Shown here: positions 31,012 to 42,971 of the stretch, one piece after another | Layout of the letters: every line of letters begins with the position of its first letter | How positions within the stretch are numbered: position 1 is the first letter of the stretch | Origin: Ottelia alismoides | Taxonomy: Eukaryota; Streptophyta; Magnoliopsida; Alismatales; Hydrocharitaceae | Assembly: GCA_037367405.1 (NCBI GenBank) | Contig: JAZKJV010011603.1 | Location: 124,001 to 188,000, forward strand | Reading direction: 5' to 3' | Length of the DNA stretch: 64,000 nt | The notes under the pieces: generated by a model | Seen by the model: only the letters and a program-made list of their open reading frames with translations | Told to the model about the DNA's origin: nothing | Database searches by the model: none | Translations under genes and position numbers: made by a program

Positions 31012-33660
31012 GTGGTTGTTCATAAGGATTTGAAGGATTGTGTGGTTGAGGTGCAAAGATTCGGAGATCGGATTATTTTGCTGAAATTGGTGCTTGAAGA
31101 GGAAATTTTAAATATAATCTCAGTTTATGCACCGCAAATTGGTTTAGATGAAAGGACTAAACAAGCTTTTTGGGAGGATCTAGATAAGATTTTACAAGGA
31201 ATCCCACAAAGAGATGATTTGCATAGGTGGAGATCTTAATGGACATGTGGGAGAAGATGCTTCAAGGTATGCTAGTGTTCATGGAGGACATGGTTTTGGG
31301 GATAGAAATGAAGAGGGAAAAGTCATCCTGGATTTTGTAACGGCATATGATCTTTTCATAGCAAACACTCTCTTCAAGAAGAGGAAGGAGCATTTAATTA
31401 CTTATAAGAGTGGGCCAACGAGAATACAGATAGATAACTTTGCATTAAGGAGAAGAGATCGGTTGTGTTGTAAAGACTGCAAAGTAATCCTAGGAGAGAG
31501 TTTGACAACTCAACATCGCTTGTTAGTCTTGGATGTACAAATAAAAGGGCCGGTAAAGAAAAGGAGGGTTCCTAAGATCACTAGAACTAGATGGTGGAAT
31601 CTTCCACTGAAGCAATCGAGCTTCAGGGAGAAGGTTTTAGAAGATTTATCTTGGGATTGTAGTGGAAGTGCAAACGAGATATGGGAGGCAGCAGCACCTT
31701 GTATCCGAAAGGAAGCCAAAGAGATGCTAGGCGAGTCAAATGGAGGTGCCCCAGGTCAAAAGGAGGCTTGGTCGTGGAGTGACGGGTGCAAGAGAAGCTA
31801 AAAATTAAAAGAGCATGCTTTAAAGCTATGTCTAAGAATAGAACAGAGGAAACTGTCACAAACTACAAAGAAGCAAAGAAGGCTGTAAGCGAGGCTTAAT
31901 CGAAAGCTTATGAAGTTTTGTATAAAAATCTCGACTCTAAGGAGGGCCAGAAGGATATATTCAGGTTGGCCAAAGAAAGAGAAAGAAAGACCAAAGATCT
32001 TTCTCAAGTGAGATGCATTAAGGACGAGAAAGGTCACGTGTTTGTTACTCTACTCAGAAGGATATAGAGACTAGATGGGAGCAGTACTTCCATAAACTTT
32101 CATTAGGGAAGGAAATAGAGAGATCACTTTGGGTAATCTAGCTAGTAGTGAAAGTTATTTGAATCATGCAAGCTATAGACGGATACAAAGAAAGGAAGTA
32201 GAGGAGGCTTTGAAGGTTATGAGACCTGGGAAAGGTGTAGGACCGGATGGCATCCCTGTAGAAGTATGAAAAGTTTTAGATGAGCGCGGTTTGACTTGGC
32301 TTATGAATCTATATAATGTTATTTGGTGAAATAAGAAAATGCCTGAAGATTTGAGGAGTATAGTGGTGCCTCTTTATAAGAATAAAGGAGACATTCAAAA
32401 TTGTTCAAATTATAGAGGTATCAAGCTGATGAGTCACACTATGAAAATTTGGGAGCGTGTGATCGAGAGAAGGTTGAGGCAAGTTTCCAAGGTCAAAGAA
32501 AACCAATTCGGATTCATGCCAGGTCGCTCAACTATTGAAGCCATCCATTTGCTGAGGAGAACAATGGAGATTTATAGAGCTAAAAGGAAGAGGCTCCATA
32601 TGATCTTTATTGATTTGGAGAAGGCTTATGATTCTGTCCCATGAGAGATATTGTGGAGAGCTTTGGAGAAGAGACAAGTATCTGTCCTATACAATAATCT
32701 CATAAAGGATATGTATGATAGGGTTTTATCTTGTGTAAGGACCCCGTTTAGAAAGACCGACTATTTTCGCATCAACATTGGTTTACATCAAGGTTCAGCT
32801 TTGAGTCCATTCCTTTTTACTTTGATTATGGACGAGTTGACAAGTCACATTCAGGATGAGTTACCTTGGTGTATGTTATTTGCTGATGATATTATGTTGA
32901 TTGACGAGACTAGAGATGGAGTAAATGAGAAGCTTGAGGTCTGGAGACATACATTGGAGAGTAAAGGATTTCGTATAAGTAGGGCTAAGACAGAATATAT
33001 AGAGTGCACCTTTGATGGAAGTAATGGTGAAGGAATTGAGGTGAAGATTGGTGATGATAACATTCAGAAGAGATATTCTTTTAGATATCTAGGATCTATT
33101 TTGCAACATGATGGGGAAATTGATGAAGATGTTACTAATAGAATAAATGCAGGCTGGCTAAAATGGAGAGGAGCCTCTGCTGTTCTCTGTGATAAGAAAA
33201 TTCCTTAAAAAATTAAAGGAAAGTTTTACAAAGCAGCTGTGAGACCTGCTATGCTCTATGGATTTGAATATTGGCCTGTGAACCATAGACAAGTGCAGAG
33301 AATGGTTGTAGCAGAAATGAAAATGCTAAGGTGGATGTGTGGATACACACGTAAAGATCGGATTCGGAATGATGCAATCAGAAAGAAAGTTGGTGTTGCT
33401 CCGACTGATGATAAGATGTGAGAAAACCGCTTAAGATGGTTTGGTCATTTACAAAGAAGATCAGCTGATGCACCAGTTAGGAGATGCGAGTGTTGGGATG
33501 TTGAGCCGGCTAAGAGAGGACGAGGACGGCCCAAGAAGTGTTGGAAAGAGACCATATGAAGGGATCTTTGTTTTGTGGATATAAGCCCGGGATTGACCCA
33601 AGATAGATCTGAATGGAAGAGAAGAATCCATGTAGCCGACCCTACTTAATTGTGGGAAAA
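31012..33660 (+). pseudogene. RTE-d endonuclease-reverse transcriptase ORF (broken)
   Basis: Reading along the plus strand, endonuclease residues GDLNGHVGEDASRYASVHGGHGFGDRN and IANTLFKKRKEHLITYKSG are followed by the linker, then RT at 32339-33208 and the C-terminal segment at 33239-33640. Frame changes occur near 31225, 31800 and 32070, with stops at 32642-32644 (TGA in a CGA position) and near 33205. All RT core motifs are present across the frames, so the degeneration looks moderate. Confidence 0.8.
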
Positions 33661-36573
33661 GGCTTTGTTGTTGTTGTTGATATGATCTTTTCATAGCAAA
33701 TACTCTCTTCAAGAAGAGGGAGGAGCATTTAATTGCTTATAAGAGTGGGCCAATTAGAAAACAGATAGCTTATTTTGCGTTGAGGAGAAGAGATCGGTTG
33801 TGTTGTAAGGACTGCAAAGTAATCCCAGGAGTGAGTTTGACAACCCAACATCACTTGTTAGTCTTGGATGTGCAAATAAAAGGGCTGGTAAACAAAAGGA
33901 GGGTTCCTAAGATCACTAGAACTAGATGGTGGAAACTTCCACTAAAGCAATCGAGATTCAGGGAGAAGGTTTTAGAAGACTTATCTTGGGATTGTAGCGG
34001 AAGTGCAAACGAGATGTGGGAGGCAGTAGCATCTTGTATCTGAAAGATAGCCAAAGAGATACTAGGCGAGTCAATGGGAGGAGCTCCAGGTCAAAAAGAG
34101 GCTTGGTGGTGGAGTGAAGGGGTGCAAGACAAGCTAAAAATTAAAAAAGCTTGCTTTAAAGCTATGTCTAAGGTTAGAACAACGGAAACTGTTACAGACT
34201 ACAAAATAGCGAAGAAGGAAGCAAAGAAGGCTGTAAGCGAAGCTAAGTCAAAATCTTATGATGTTTTTTTTACAAAAATATCGACTCTAAGGAGGGCGAG
34301 AAGGATATATTCATGTTGGCCAAAGCAAGAGAAAGAAAGACCAAAGACATTTCTCAAGTGAGATGCATTAAGGACGAGGAAGGTCGCGTGCTTGTTACTC
34401 AGAAGGACATAGAGACTAGATGGGAGCGGTACTTCCATAAACTTTTCATTGGGAAAGGAAATACAGAAATCACTTTGGGTGATCTAACTAGTAGTGAAAG
34501 TTACTTGAATCGTGCAAGTTATAGACGAATACAAAGAAATGATGTAGAGGAGGCTTTGAAGGTTATGAGACCTGCGAAAGGTGTAGAACCGGATGACATC
34601 CCTGTAGAAGTATGGAGAGTTTTAGGTGAGCGTGGTTTGACTTGGCTTACGAATCTATTCAATGTTATTTGGCGAAGCAATAAAATACCTGAAGATTGGA
34701 GGAGTATCGTGGTGCCTCTTTATAAGAATAAAGGAGACATTCAAAATTGTTCAAATTACAGAGGTATCAAGCTGATGAGTCACACTATGAAAATTTGAGA
34801 ACGTGCGATTGAAAGAAAGATGAGGCAAGTTTCCAACGTAAAAGAAAACCAATTCGGATTCATGCCAGGTCGCTCAACTATTGAAGTCATCCATTTGTTG
34901 AGGAGTACAATGGAGATTTATAGAGCTAAAAGGAAGAACCTCCATATGGTCGTTATTGATTCGAGGAAGGCTTATGATTCTGTCCCACAAGAGATATTGT
35001 GGAGAGTTTTGGAGAAGAGACAAGTACATGTCCTATACATTAATCTCATAAAGGATATGTATGATAGGGCTTTATCTTTGTAAGGACCCCGTCTGGGAAG
35101 ACTGACTATTTTCGCATCAACATTGGTTTACATCAAGGTTCAGCTTTGAGTCCATTCTTTTTTATATTGATTATGGACGAGTTGACAAGTCACATTCAAG
35201 ATGAGTTACCTTGATGTATGTTATTTGTTGATGATATTGTGTTGATTGACGAGACTAGAGATGGAGTAAATGAGAAGCTTGAGGTCTGGAGACATACATT
35301 GAAGACTAAAGGATTTCGTTTAAGTAGAGCTAAGACAGAATATATGGAGTGCACCTTTGATGGAAGCAATGGTGAAGGAATTGAGGTAAAGATTGGTGAC
35401 AATAACATTCAGAAGAGATATTCTTTTAGATATATGGGATCTATTTTGCAACAAGATGGGGAAATTGATGGAGATGTTACTAATAGAATAAATGCAGGGT
35501 GGCTAACGTGGAGAGGAGACTATGATGTTCTCTGTGATAAGAAAATTCCTTTAAAAATTAAAGGAAAGTTTTACAAAGCAGCCGTGAGACCTGTTATGCT
35601 CTATGGATCTGAATGTTGGCCTGTAAACTATAGACTTGTGCAGAGAATGGTTGTAGTAGAAATGAAAATGCTAATGTGAATGTACGGACACACACGTAAA
35701 GATCGGATTCGGAATGATGCAATCAGGAAGAAAGTTGGTGTAGCTCTGATCGAGGATAAGATGCGAGAAAACCGCTTAAGATAGTTTGTTCATTTGCGAA
35801 GAAGGTCAGCGGATGCACCAGTTAGGAGATGCGAGTGTTGGGATGTTGAGCCGGCTAAGAGAGGGAAAGGACGGTCCAAGAAATGTTGGAAAAAGACTAT
35901 ACGAAGGGATCTTAATTTTTTGGATATAAGCCCTAGATTGACCCAAGATAGATCTGAATGGAGGCAAAGAATCCATGTAGCCGACATTGCTTAATTGTAG
36001 GAAAAGGCTTTGTTGTTGTTGTTGTTGATCTTTACCCGAATATTATAGTTTAAAGCATATCTTATCGATCTCCTTTGATTTCTCTACGACCACTTTATCT
36101 CTTGGAGACATAGTATATGAATCTTCCATCTTTCCATCGTATCTACTATCTCCATTGATTTGCCAGTCAAAGTGCCAATATTCCAACTATATATCCGCAT
36201 TACAGCCTCTTGTGTACTAACTTCTTTACTCACAAGCATCCATCATGAGAGAATCCTTGCAAATTTTGGATTGCATCCGGGCAGCAATGCAACGGGACTA
36301 CCTTATTTACTCGCATGTGTTCCTCATACGAGAAGCCTTTCCAAAATCAACCTCCCAAATAATTTTGGATGAAGTCATTTTGTGGGGTGGTATGACATGA
36401 AGCACTCGAGTTCACAATCAAGGACTCAGCTCGATCATCTGCAACACATATCAATGCATCATGGTGAAGCCTTCACCCCACTTTAAGTAGGGTCATATAC
36501 ATGGATTCTAGCTTAAATCCATGTTGAAAGATCCGATTATTTTTTACGTTGGCAGTCGACTACCTAATGCAAC

Positions 36574-36650
36574 CCCCACAAAGAGAGATTTGAACCCTGA
36601 TTTTTTGGTTGGTAGGCGCACTACACTACCATCAGATCATTAAAGTGGGT
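36574..36650 (-). mobile_element. tRNA-like 77-bp SINE-type insert
   Basis: The minus strand holds a B-box-like GGTTCAAATCTC and an upstream A-box-like GATGGTAGTGTAGTGC. The ends CCCAC and GTGGG could pair like a short acceptor stem. The 13-bp word TACCTAATGCAAC lies on both sides (36561-36573 and 36651-36663), as a target-site duplication would. The length is that of a tRNA. It could be a tRNA pseudogene retroposed into the RTE leader, or a promoter part of the RTE itself. Confidence 0.5.
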
Positions 36651-36663
36651 TACCTAATGCAAC

Positions 36664-37538
36664 ACGTATCAAGACATCACTATCCTCATCATCAGTAAAA
36701 TTTATAGTATTTTATGTTTGTCGTTCTCTCCATTCTGCTTTATTGGGGCCTTACATTGTTTTGTAATGCCCCTGGGGCCTTACATTGTTTTGTAATGCCC
36801 CTTTTGATTGCAATTGAAGTATATCACAGACTGCCAATCTTTGAATTTAGATATCCCTTTATGTGACTTCCCTTAGAGTGATTTTAGTTCCTATAGCTCT
36901 TTATGACGCTCTCTTCTGTATTCAAGGCAAAACTTGACGAGAGGTCTTCTTCAAACATCTTCTGCCATGCCTCGTCTTTCAGAAGAAGACCATCAACATC
37001 CTCCAATTATGCAGACCCGGAGGAATTGCTAACGGTTACAACTAGTGCATTCCAATTGTCAAGCAAGCTAAGAAAAGTAAAAGAACTTTTACCTCGTCAT
37101 AAGAACAATCCACATAGACTCCAAATGTTTGATGATATTGTTTGGATCATTCAGGTGAACAACCATCATGGACTTCTCGCTCATCTTTAGAATGAAAAGC
37201 TTCTTTATTAAATACACCTTATCTGACGTGGATGTCTCCTTGCATATCTACTCAAGGGATTTGAAAAGATTCATTGTTGTTGTCTTCTTCGCAATAGGTG
37301 AGGCCACTGATGGAGGTATTTTTCTTATCGCCTTTCGGATTAGGGCTTTCCACTCATCATCTTTCATGGCTTCAGGTTTCTTCCTTCGACTGTAAGATAG
37401 AGATCTTTCTGGTACAGAGCATCTTCGAACTTCATCTTCCAAGATGCAAAGTTCGATCCATTAAACTTTTCGATCTTTATCTTCAATTCTTTTGCCATAT
37501 GTGTAGAGGTTGATCTTCAAACGACAGATTTGTACCAT
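36664..37538 (-). pseudogene. Copia D gag (broken)
   Basis: On the minus strand gag begins at about 37500 with MAKELKIKIEKFNGSNFASWKMKFEDALYQ, followed by KPEAMKDDEWKALIRKAIRKIPPSV, both standard copia capsid features. A TAG near 37248 and later frame breaks interrupt it. Further on (37200-36900) worn sequence such as EELLTV / HEEVLTLLLSLPES-type text may remain, but I cannot read it reliably. The primer-binding region is TGGTACAAATCTG, just left of the LTR. Confidence 0.65.
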
Positions 37539-38329
37539 TGTTGGGGTTGAATCCAATCAAACACCTTACAAATATGACAATGATGAGAGAAGGAAAGCAT
37601 GCACAATTGCACAAAAAATGATTTATAATGGTTTGATAATGTGCCTACTCCACTTGCTCACACCAGACTCACTTTATTATTTAGTGAATGATTTAAAATA
37701 CAATATTGATGGCCATGAGAACTCTTTTATACTACAACAACAAAGCCTCTTCCCACAATTAAGTAGGGTCGGCTACATGGATTCTTCGCCTCCATTCAGA
37801 TCTATCTTGGGTCAATCTCGGGCTTATATCCAAAAACCTAAGATCCCTTCGTATAGTCTCTTTCCAACACTTCTTAGGTCATCCTCGCCCTCTCTTAGCC
37901 GGCTCAACATTCCAACACTCGCATCTCCTAACTGGTGCATCCGTTGATCTTATTTGCAAAAGACCAAACCATCTTAAGCGGTTTTCTCGCATCTTATCCT
38001 CGATCGGAGCTACACGAGAACCCTTTTAAACTGCAACAAAAAATATGAATAGTACTCAAATATCCTCATTTTTAACGCTGAACAAATCAAGATGCAGAAG
38101 GAGGAACAACCATCTTAGCAATCCATGCCATCAGATCTAGGCCAATCAGAATGTAGGAGGGGGATCAACCATCTCAATAATCCAACCAATCAGTTCTCAT
38201 CAAATGAAAATGTATAAGGATCATGCATCTCAACAATCCAGCCATCAGCTCTCAAATCTCAACCAATCAGAACATAAGAGGGAGATCGGCTACATAGCAA
38301 TCCCTCTATCAGTTCTCGGCCAATCAGTC
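37539..38329 (-). repeat. Copia D 5' LTR, containing RTE-g
   Basis: It matches 18228-18780 in order: a TGTTGG start on plus, then the ACAATATTGATGG region, then about four imperfect tandem units (38085-38329) with CAATCC and CCAATCAG. RTE-g (37734-38015) interrupts it. Its right end is where the family N LTR begins at 38330, so the true terminus may be hidden. Confidence 0.65.
37734..38015 (-). mobile_element. RTE-g: 5'-truncated RTE 3' end
   Basis: On the minus strand it holds the last 280 bp of an RTE, the RRDLRFLDISP-like C-terminal segment and the TTG tail (plus ACAACAACAAAGCC). Imperfect 17-bp duplications flank it (GAGAACTCTTTTATACT at 37717-37733; GAGAACCCTTTTAAACT at 38016-38032, 15 of 17 identical), so the insertion is old. 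Confidence 0.8.
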
Positions 38330-39271
38330 TGATGCAAAATGGATTTTGCGTCGACGAAAAAAATAAAATTATTTGAACGGTGGATTTTTGGTGGAGAAAA
38401 TGGAAGGGTTGAGAAGAGAAACTCGTCAGGAACACGAGGGGATGGAGAGGAGAAGGCGTGTAGATCACGGCCAGGGAGAAGGAGAGGGAGAGGAGATAGA
38501 GAATAATTCTCAAATTATCATAACACTGAACTGCCTAAAACAATGGACCCTCATCCCTTTATATAGGAGGGATGAGATTACAAAAATAGAAAACTAATTA
38601 TCCTAAATAGACTCTAATTAATTAACCGACTAAATTTAGAATTCAAATCTCTAACCAACTAATTGAGATCACAGGCGATCTCGTTTATTCAATTTAAAAT
38701 ACGACGACGTAAATAAACGTAAATAAAATTAACATATAACATTATTTAAATATGCAATTCTTGTTCCACGCTATATCAACTCTCCTCCGCTTTTAAAAAT
38801 TTGTCTCCTGACGAATTGTTCGATCTTCGTTCCCTCGACGGAGAAGTCGATGTTGAAACCATAATTCCAAACTCCCCAATTTGATATGTTTCCATGTTAC
38901 ATTTGTAATTTCTTTTCACTGAAGGGCATGGCTGCAAATGTTCCACCCCTTCACTTAAAAAGATTTCATAGCATGACATGTCTTCCAATTGGCCCCATTG
39001 ATAAATAATTTTGGGAGGAGGGGGCCTCCTGTAAGTTTTCCAAAATATGTCACCCCTCAATTTAGGGAATCCGATTGAGGAGGCGTTCCTCATCGTTAGG
39101 GTTCCTTCTCCTTTTATACGGCGGCAGCGGCATGACGGGAAGGGAGGGCATAGGCGATGGCAGGGGCTTGGACTGGATGGCCACGGGCGATGGCGCCGAG
39201 TTCGTCTGTGGTTGTGGTAGGGGGGGCTGGGGGTGGGGGAAATTAGGGCCAGAGTCATGGCTATGATAACA
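38330..39271 (-). mobile_element. Family N LTR element, truncated copy
   Basis: An LTR (38330-38778; TGATGCAA...CTATATCA) followed on plus by the minus-strand polypurine tract (GCGGAGGAGAGT, 38790-38779) and about 490 bp of internal sequence that matches 49340-49800 of the complete copy. On the minus strand a TATA box (CCTATATAAAGGG) lies near 38575. The internal minus frame 39258-38776 includes GVEHLQPCPSVKRNYKCNME, conserved in the other copy. The rest of the element is missing at 39271, where a copia LTR begins. Confidence 0.75.
38776..39258 (-). CDS. Family N internal ORF of unknown function
   Basis: A 160-codon minus-strand frame. The N-terminal half is rich in Pro, His and Arg (N-terminal PTPSPPYHNHRR). 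The C-terminal half holds GVEHLQPCPSVKRNYKCNME and SRERRSNNSSGDKFLKAEES. Versions of both C-terminal motifs occur in the same place and strand of the complete family N copy near 49520-49350, which suggests either old coding constraint or simple repeat kinship. I recognise no domain. Confidence 0.35.
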   Translation of the reverse strand: MTLALISPTPSPPYHNHRRTRRHRPWPSSPSPCHRLCPPFPSCRCRRIKGEGTLTMRNASSIGFPKLRGDIFWKTYRRPPPPKIIYQWGQLEDMSCYEIFLSEGVEHLQPCPSVKRNYKCNMETYQIGEFGIMVSTSTSPSRERRSNNSSGDKFLKAEES

Positions 39272-39443
39272 TGTGGAAGGAAAGAACGAATGAAATAGCT
39301 TGATATATTCCATAGGCCTAGGGGTCCTTATATAGGACTAAACCCTAGAAACCCTAGAGAGTCCAAAGGAGGAGAAAATACATAAGTGCCCCTAGTGGGG
39401 TTACAATGAATAACTAAGCGTCGTAGAATATATATTACTAACA
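39272..39443 (-). repeat. Probable solo LTR related to Copia B
   Basis: It starts TGTGGAAGG and ends ACTAACA on plus, and aligns with the Copia B LTR, including CCTTATATAGGACTAAA. It is followed by neither a polypurine tract nor copia coding sequence of that lineage. The flanking bases (TAACA and ACAAT) do not form a clear duplication, so the solo status is inferred. Confidence 0.55.
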
Positions 39444-42400
39444 ACAATTAAATAGAAAATAAGACAACAACTTTGGGTTTGTACGTCTCTATAGTCTTGA
39501 TCTCTCATCGAATGTGCTTTGGAAGTATCATGTCGATGATTATCGTAATTATTAAAAAAATCTTTATAAAATCAAAGAAGATGTTAAGGTATATGTGCTC
39601 TTGACATTAAATCATGAACAACATGGTTCACTGCATTATGCAGTATGGTAGCTCGATAAGAGATGGTGTACTCAAAATGTTTGAGTATCTACCTGAACCA
39701 AAGTCTTTAAGAGTTAAGATGGATGTTGATGAGTGCCATCATTCTAATATCTATACTCTAGTTCATGAAGCTCCATTATATTCATATTGTATGAATTGAA
39801 TGAAGCATGTATAAATGTTGAATTACTCTTATATTGAAATCTTTTTGAGTTCAACATAAGAGATCATTCGTCTTAAGCAATGGTTATTTATAGATGAAGG
39901 GAGCGCAATGGAAGCATGGGTCTAACCCAAGTGAGAAGGAAAGTCAAAGGGTTGACTGTACTTCTGTAATTTCCACATATATGACATCCAAAGAGTTGGA
40001 TGAATGTTAATATTGCAATAAGCCGATATATTGATGGTATGACTATCTAGACTATCTAGGATCCTTAGGGAAGGACTCGAATTGTACATCGGAATAATCT
40101 ACATCTACATAATAATCATTGAAATTGGCTTGCTTATTATATAAGATACAAAGTCTAATAATTGCATCTTACTCTTCTAATATCACTTGCAATTGGTTGC
40201 ATATGTTTCAGAAGATTAGAAAGTTTGATCTTAAGGTTTAATAGTCATCTTTATGGGAATTGATGCAATTGTTGTAACAATCTCCATTGGATAGATAGAC
40301 TTCATATTTTCAGTGGGAGAGCCCTTAGCCTTAGAGAATGTCTCTATGACCAACATATTAGAATACATTCATTGTTTATTTCTAAATGTTGGAAATAAAT
40401 ATGCATTCTGGAATACACCTATCATTAAGATTTATGATGGATATATTGCAGATAATAATCTAACATCCAGATGACTCTAATAAATTAGAATATTAATGAA
40501 TGGTCCGTTAACAACTCTGATACTGGAAATTAAACCTTAAAAGATTAATAAGAGGATGAAGATCATTTGACAATGATCTGGCATTGAGTCTAGGACATAT
40601 GTCTATTGATATGATCAATAGACTAGTAAGTGATTAAACTTTAGATTGTCTAAAGGTTCAAAACTTATATACTTATGAATATAGATTCAAGGTAAAATGT
40701 CTGATACACCATTCTTTGGGAATGGTGTAAGATGCACAGGTATTCAAGTTCTCATACATATTGATGTATGTAGATCATCTATATCACAATAAACATTAAT
40801 GGTATGTAACATCAATTGATGATTATTTGTGATATGAAATTTCTTCCCTTCACATTAGAAACCTTTGAAATGTTTAAAGATGTCATAATTTTGGTTTAGA
40901 ACAAAAGTTAGAAGGAAGATGAAAATGAATGATCTATCCAAGGTAGCAAGTACCTATTAGATAAATTCAAGGAATATCTTATGGAGAAAGGAATGTCATT
41001 CTATTCTCGCTCCTTCTAATAACATAAACACAATAGAGTTGTAGGGAGATACAATTGGATCATGTGTGACATGATTTTCTCAATGATGAATCTTAGCATA
41101 ATTACCTCTTAGATTCCAGGTATATATGTAGTAGAGATTGCATTATATATCAGTTATAAGATTCCATGCAAATCTAACCCGAAAATCCTCCTCAGCTATG
41201 GTTTGGAACCTAGCCTACTGTTAGACACTTGAGGATTTAGGAGTGTATACCCAATTAATGACCTTGAAATTCTTAGAAGTTTTCATCTCTAAGGATTTGA
41301 TTTTTAGGAAATGACTTTCTTGAGAATCAAGATGAAATTGAAGAAAAGGAACTCATTGAATCTTGAGAAGATAATGAGGCTCCTGAAATTGGAAATTAAA
41401 AGGACAATTAAAGATGAAACACTTATATCTCTTCAAATCAGTTTGAGGGTGGTAAGACCACCTAGAGGGTATGGATTCCATGTGTCGGAAAAATCTAACA
41501 ATGATATGACTTCATATAATGAATCTTATGAGGATCATGACATGGAAAGATGGATGTTAGCAATAAAGCCTAAAGTAGACTTCATATACAAGTGTTGTAT
41601 ATGGACTCTCGAGGATCCATCTATAGGGGTCGGATCCATTAGGTATAAATGGATCTTCAAGAGAAACAGAGAACCTGATGAGAAGGTAGAGACCTTCAAA
41701 GCACGACTCATATCCACAAGATACACATGAAGAGAAGATATCTCTTGCGATGAGACTTGTTCCTTAGTAACAATGCTTAAAACCATCGATTGCTAACTAC
41801 AGTTACACAACTTAACTATGACATCTACAAGATGGAAGTCAATATTGCATTCCTCTGTGAGTTCCTCACCAAGGATATTCATATGAAGTAGCTCTAGGGC
41901 TTCATAGTTGAGGAACGTAAATGTGTAAGAGAACTCCATCGATTGACTCAAATAACCTTCTAATAGTTGGAACATTAGATTTGTAGAAGTTATAAGGTTA
42001 TAATTTCCTGCAGAATCTTGATGAACTGTATGAAGCTTAGTGGGTGTGTCATTGTGGTCATCGTGCTAAATATAGATAATATCATAATCATTTGGAATGA
42101 TATAAGGACGATAATAAGTGTTTTATAATATGGTCATGACATACCTTGAGATATGATCTCAAGGATACCTCTTAGTTTTGAAGATGTTCAGAAGCAAAGA
42201 AAAGAAGGCATTGTGACCATCCCATTAGTGGTACATCATGGACATGTTCCACTTGGGAAAATCCCAAGTAAGGCTTCTTTCCCTTAAGATATGGTATTGA
42301 CCTATCTAAACTAAAGGGATAGCACCTCAAAGTGTTGAGGAAGTGAATGCTAAAACTAATTGCCCTTGCGCATCAATTATGAGAAGCCTGGTGTATATTA

Positions 42401-42971
42401 GATGTGTACAAAAGCCAGATGTCTGTCATGCAGTGGGAATAGTAAACTGTTACTAACTGTTACTAATCCTACTATGGAGATAAAAATACTTATTTGCAGT
42501 AATATAAACACCTTCAAAGATGACAAGACTTTTGAGTTAGTTATCTCAAAGTCTTATCTTCAAGAACTTAAGAATTTGTAGATAGTCTTCTAAAAGATCT
42601 TAACTGTAGATACCTTATTAGGCATAAGATAGGGTCTTAGTCTTAGGATATAGAGATCTCCGGGAATAAAGGCATTCTAATAAGGATAATGAAAATTACA
42701 TACTGGTTATAACGATTATTGAGTTATAGTGTCAAAGACACTAAAACTGCTTTAATAAGATTGAGTATTGGTTGCATAAAATGCAACATTCGCATTAGAT
42801 GCAAACATTGTTACTAGGAGATATGCAAGTACCGTAAAAGGACTTGACGTAGTCTCTCGGGAACAAAGTGATTGATCAACTTACCAAGCTTTTTTTTAAA
42901 TAGCTTATGATTAGCACATGAGTGTGGGTTTAAAGATTAGCCATTAATAGCTCTTTGGGTTAGTAGGAGAT
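39444..42971 (+). pseudogene. Copia E gag-pol, strongly degenerate
   Basis: Worn plus-strand copia in many frames. Gag-like LKMFEYLPEPKSLRVKMD lies near 39680. Pre-integrase LSLGHMSIDMINRLVSD lies near 40590. The integrase-end text PTVRHLRI.ECIPN lies near 41215-41255. RT begins near 41545 (ERWMLAIKPKVDFIYK, IRYKWIFKRNREPDEKVETFKARLI). The late RT part near 42270-42450 reads KASFPLRYGIDLSKLKG then VYKSQMSVMQW, matching the usual ...GFLPFRHGI and ...CTRPDICYAVG order. Stops are very frequent, so this is one of the oldest elements here. Confidence 0.7.

Larger units (their letters stand above)
30256..33679 (+). mobile_element. RTE-d: near full-length RTE LINE
   Basis: A 3424-bp plus-strand RTE flanked by a perfect 16-bp duplication. 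It has a 5' leader (about 30256-30820, with repeated TTGCAAGGGTTCTCGCAT words), an endonuclease (from about 30825: VGSWNIGTLTGKSMEIVDTME), a linker and RT ([53 protein letters not shown]). The C-terminal part reads [20 protein letters not shown] and [11 protein letters not shown], and the 3' end is GGCTTTGTTGTTGTTGTTG. It lies inside RTE-c/e, so it is younger. A TAA near 30913 (CAA in the sister copy) and later stops break the ORF, and a 130-bp fragment interrupts the leader. Confidence 0.9.
29432..36027 (+). mobile_element. RTE-c/e: plus-strand RTE LINE split by RTE-d
   Basis: The 5' piece (29432-30255) starts in the leader (CAACATGGATCTAAGC) and encodes the endonuclease start (VDTMEKRKIHILCLQETKWVGEKAREIE and ISVYALQIGLDE). 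The 3' piece (33680-36027) resumes at the same endonuclease point and carries RT (QFGFMPGRSTIE, MLFVDDIVLID) and the C-terminal segment, ending in TTG repeats at 36011-36027. A short duplication, ATCTTT, flanks it (29426-29431; 36028-36033). The split site carries a 16-bp duplication made by RTE-d. The active-site box reads VDDI rather than ADDI, and stops occur, so it is a pseudo-element. Confidence 0.85.
22572..36573 (-). mobile_element. RTE-b/f: minus-strand RTE LINE, interrupted
   Basis: One minus-strand RTE in three pieces. Bases 36573-36034 hold the 5' leader and the start of the endonuclease. Bases 29431-27735 hold the rest of the endonuclease, the linker and the first RT part (NRSGFMSGRSTIDAIHLL, HLEKAYDSVP). 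Bases 22693-22572 hold the next RT codons (TDYFDIGIGLHQGSTLS). The gaps are RTE-c/e (29432-36027, flanked by ATCTTT) and Copia-2 (22694-27734, flanked by CTTAT). The RT catalytic region and 3' tail are missing: the element stops at 22572, where Copia B sequence begins. Stops and frameshifts are common. Confidence 0.75.
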
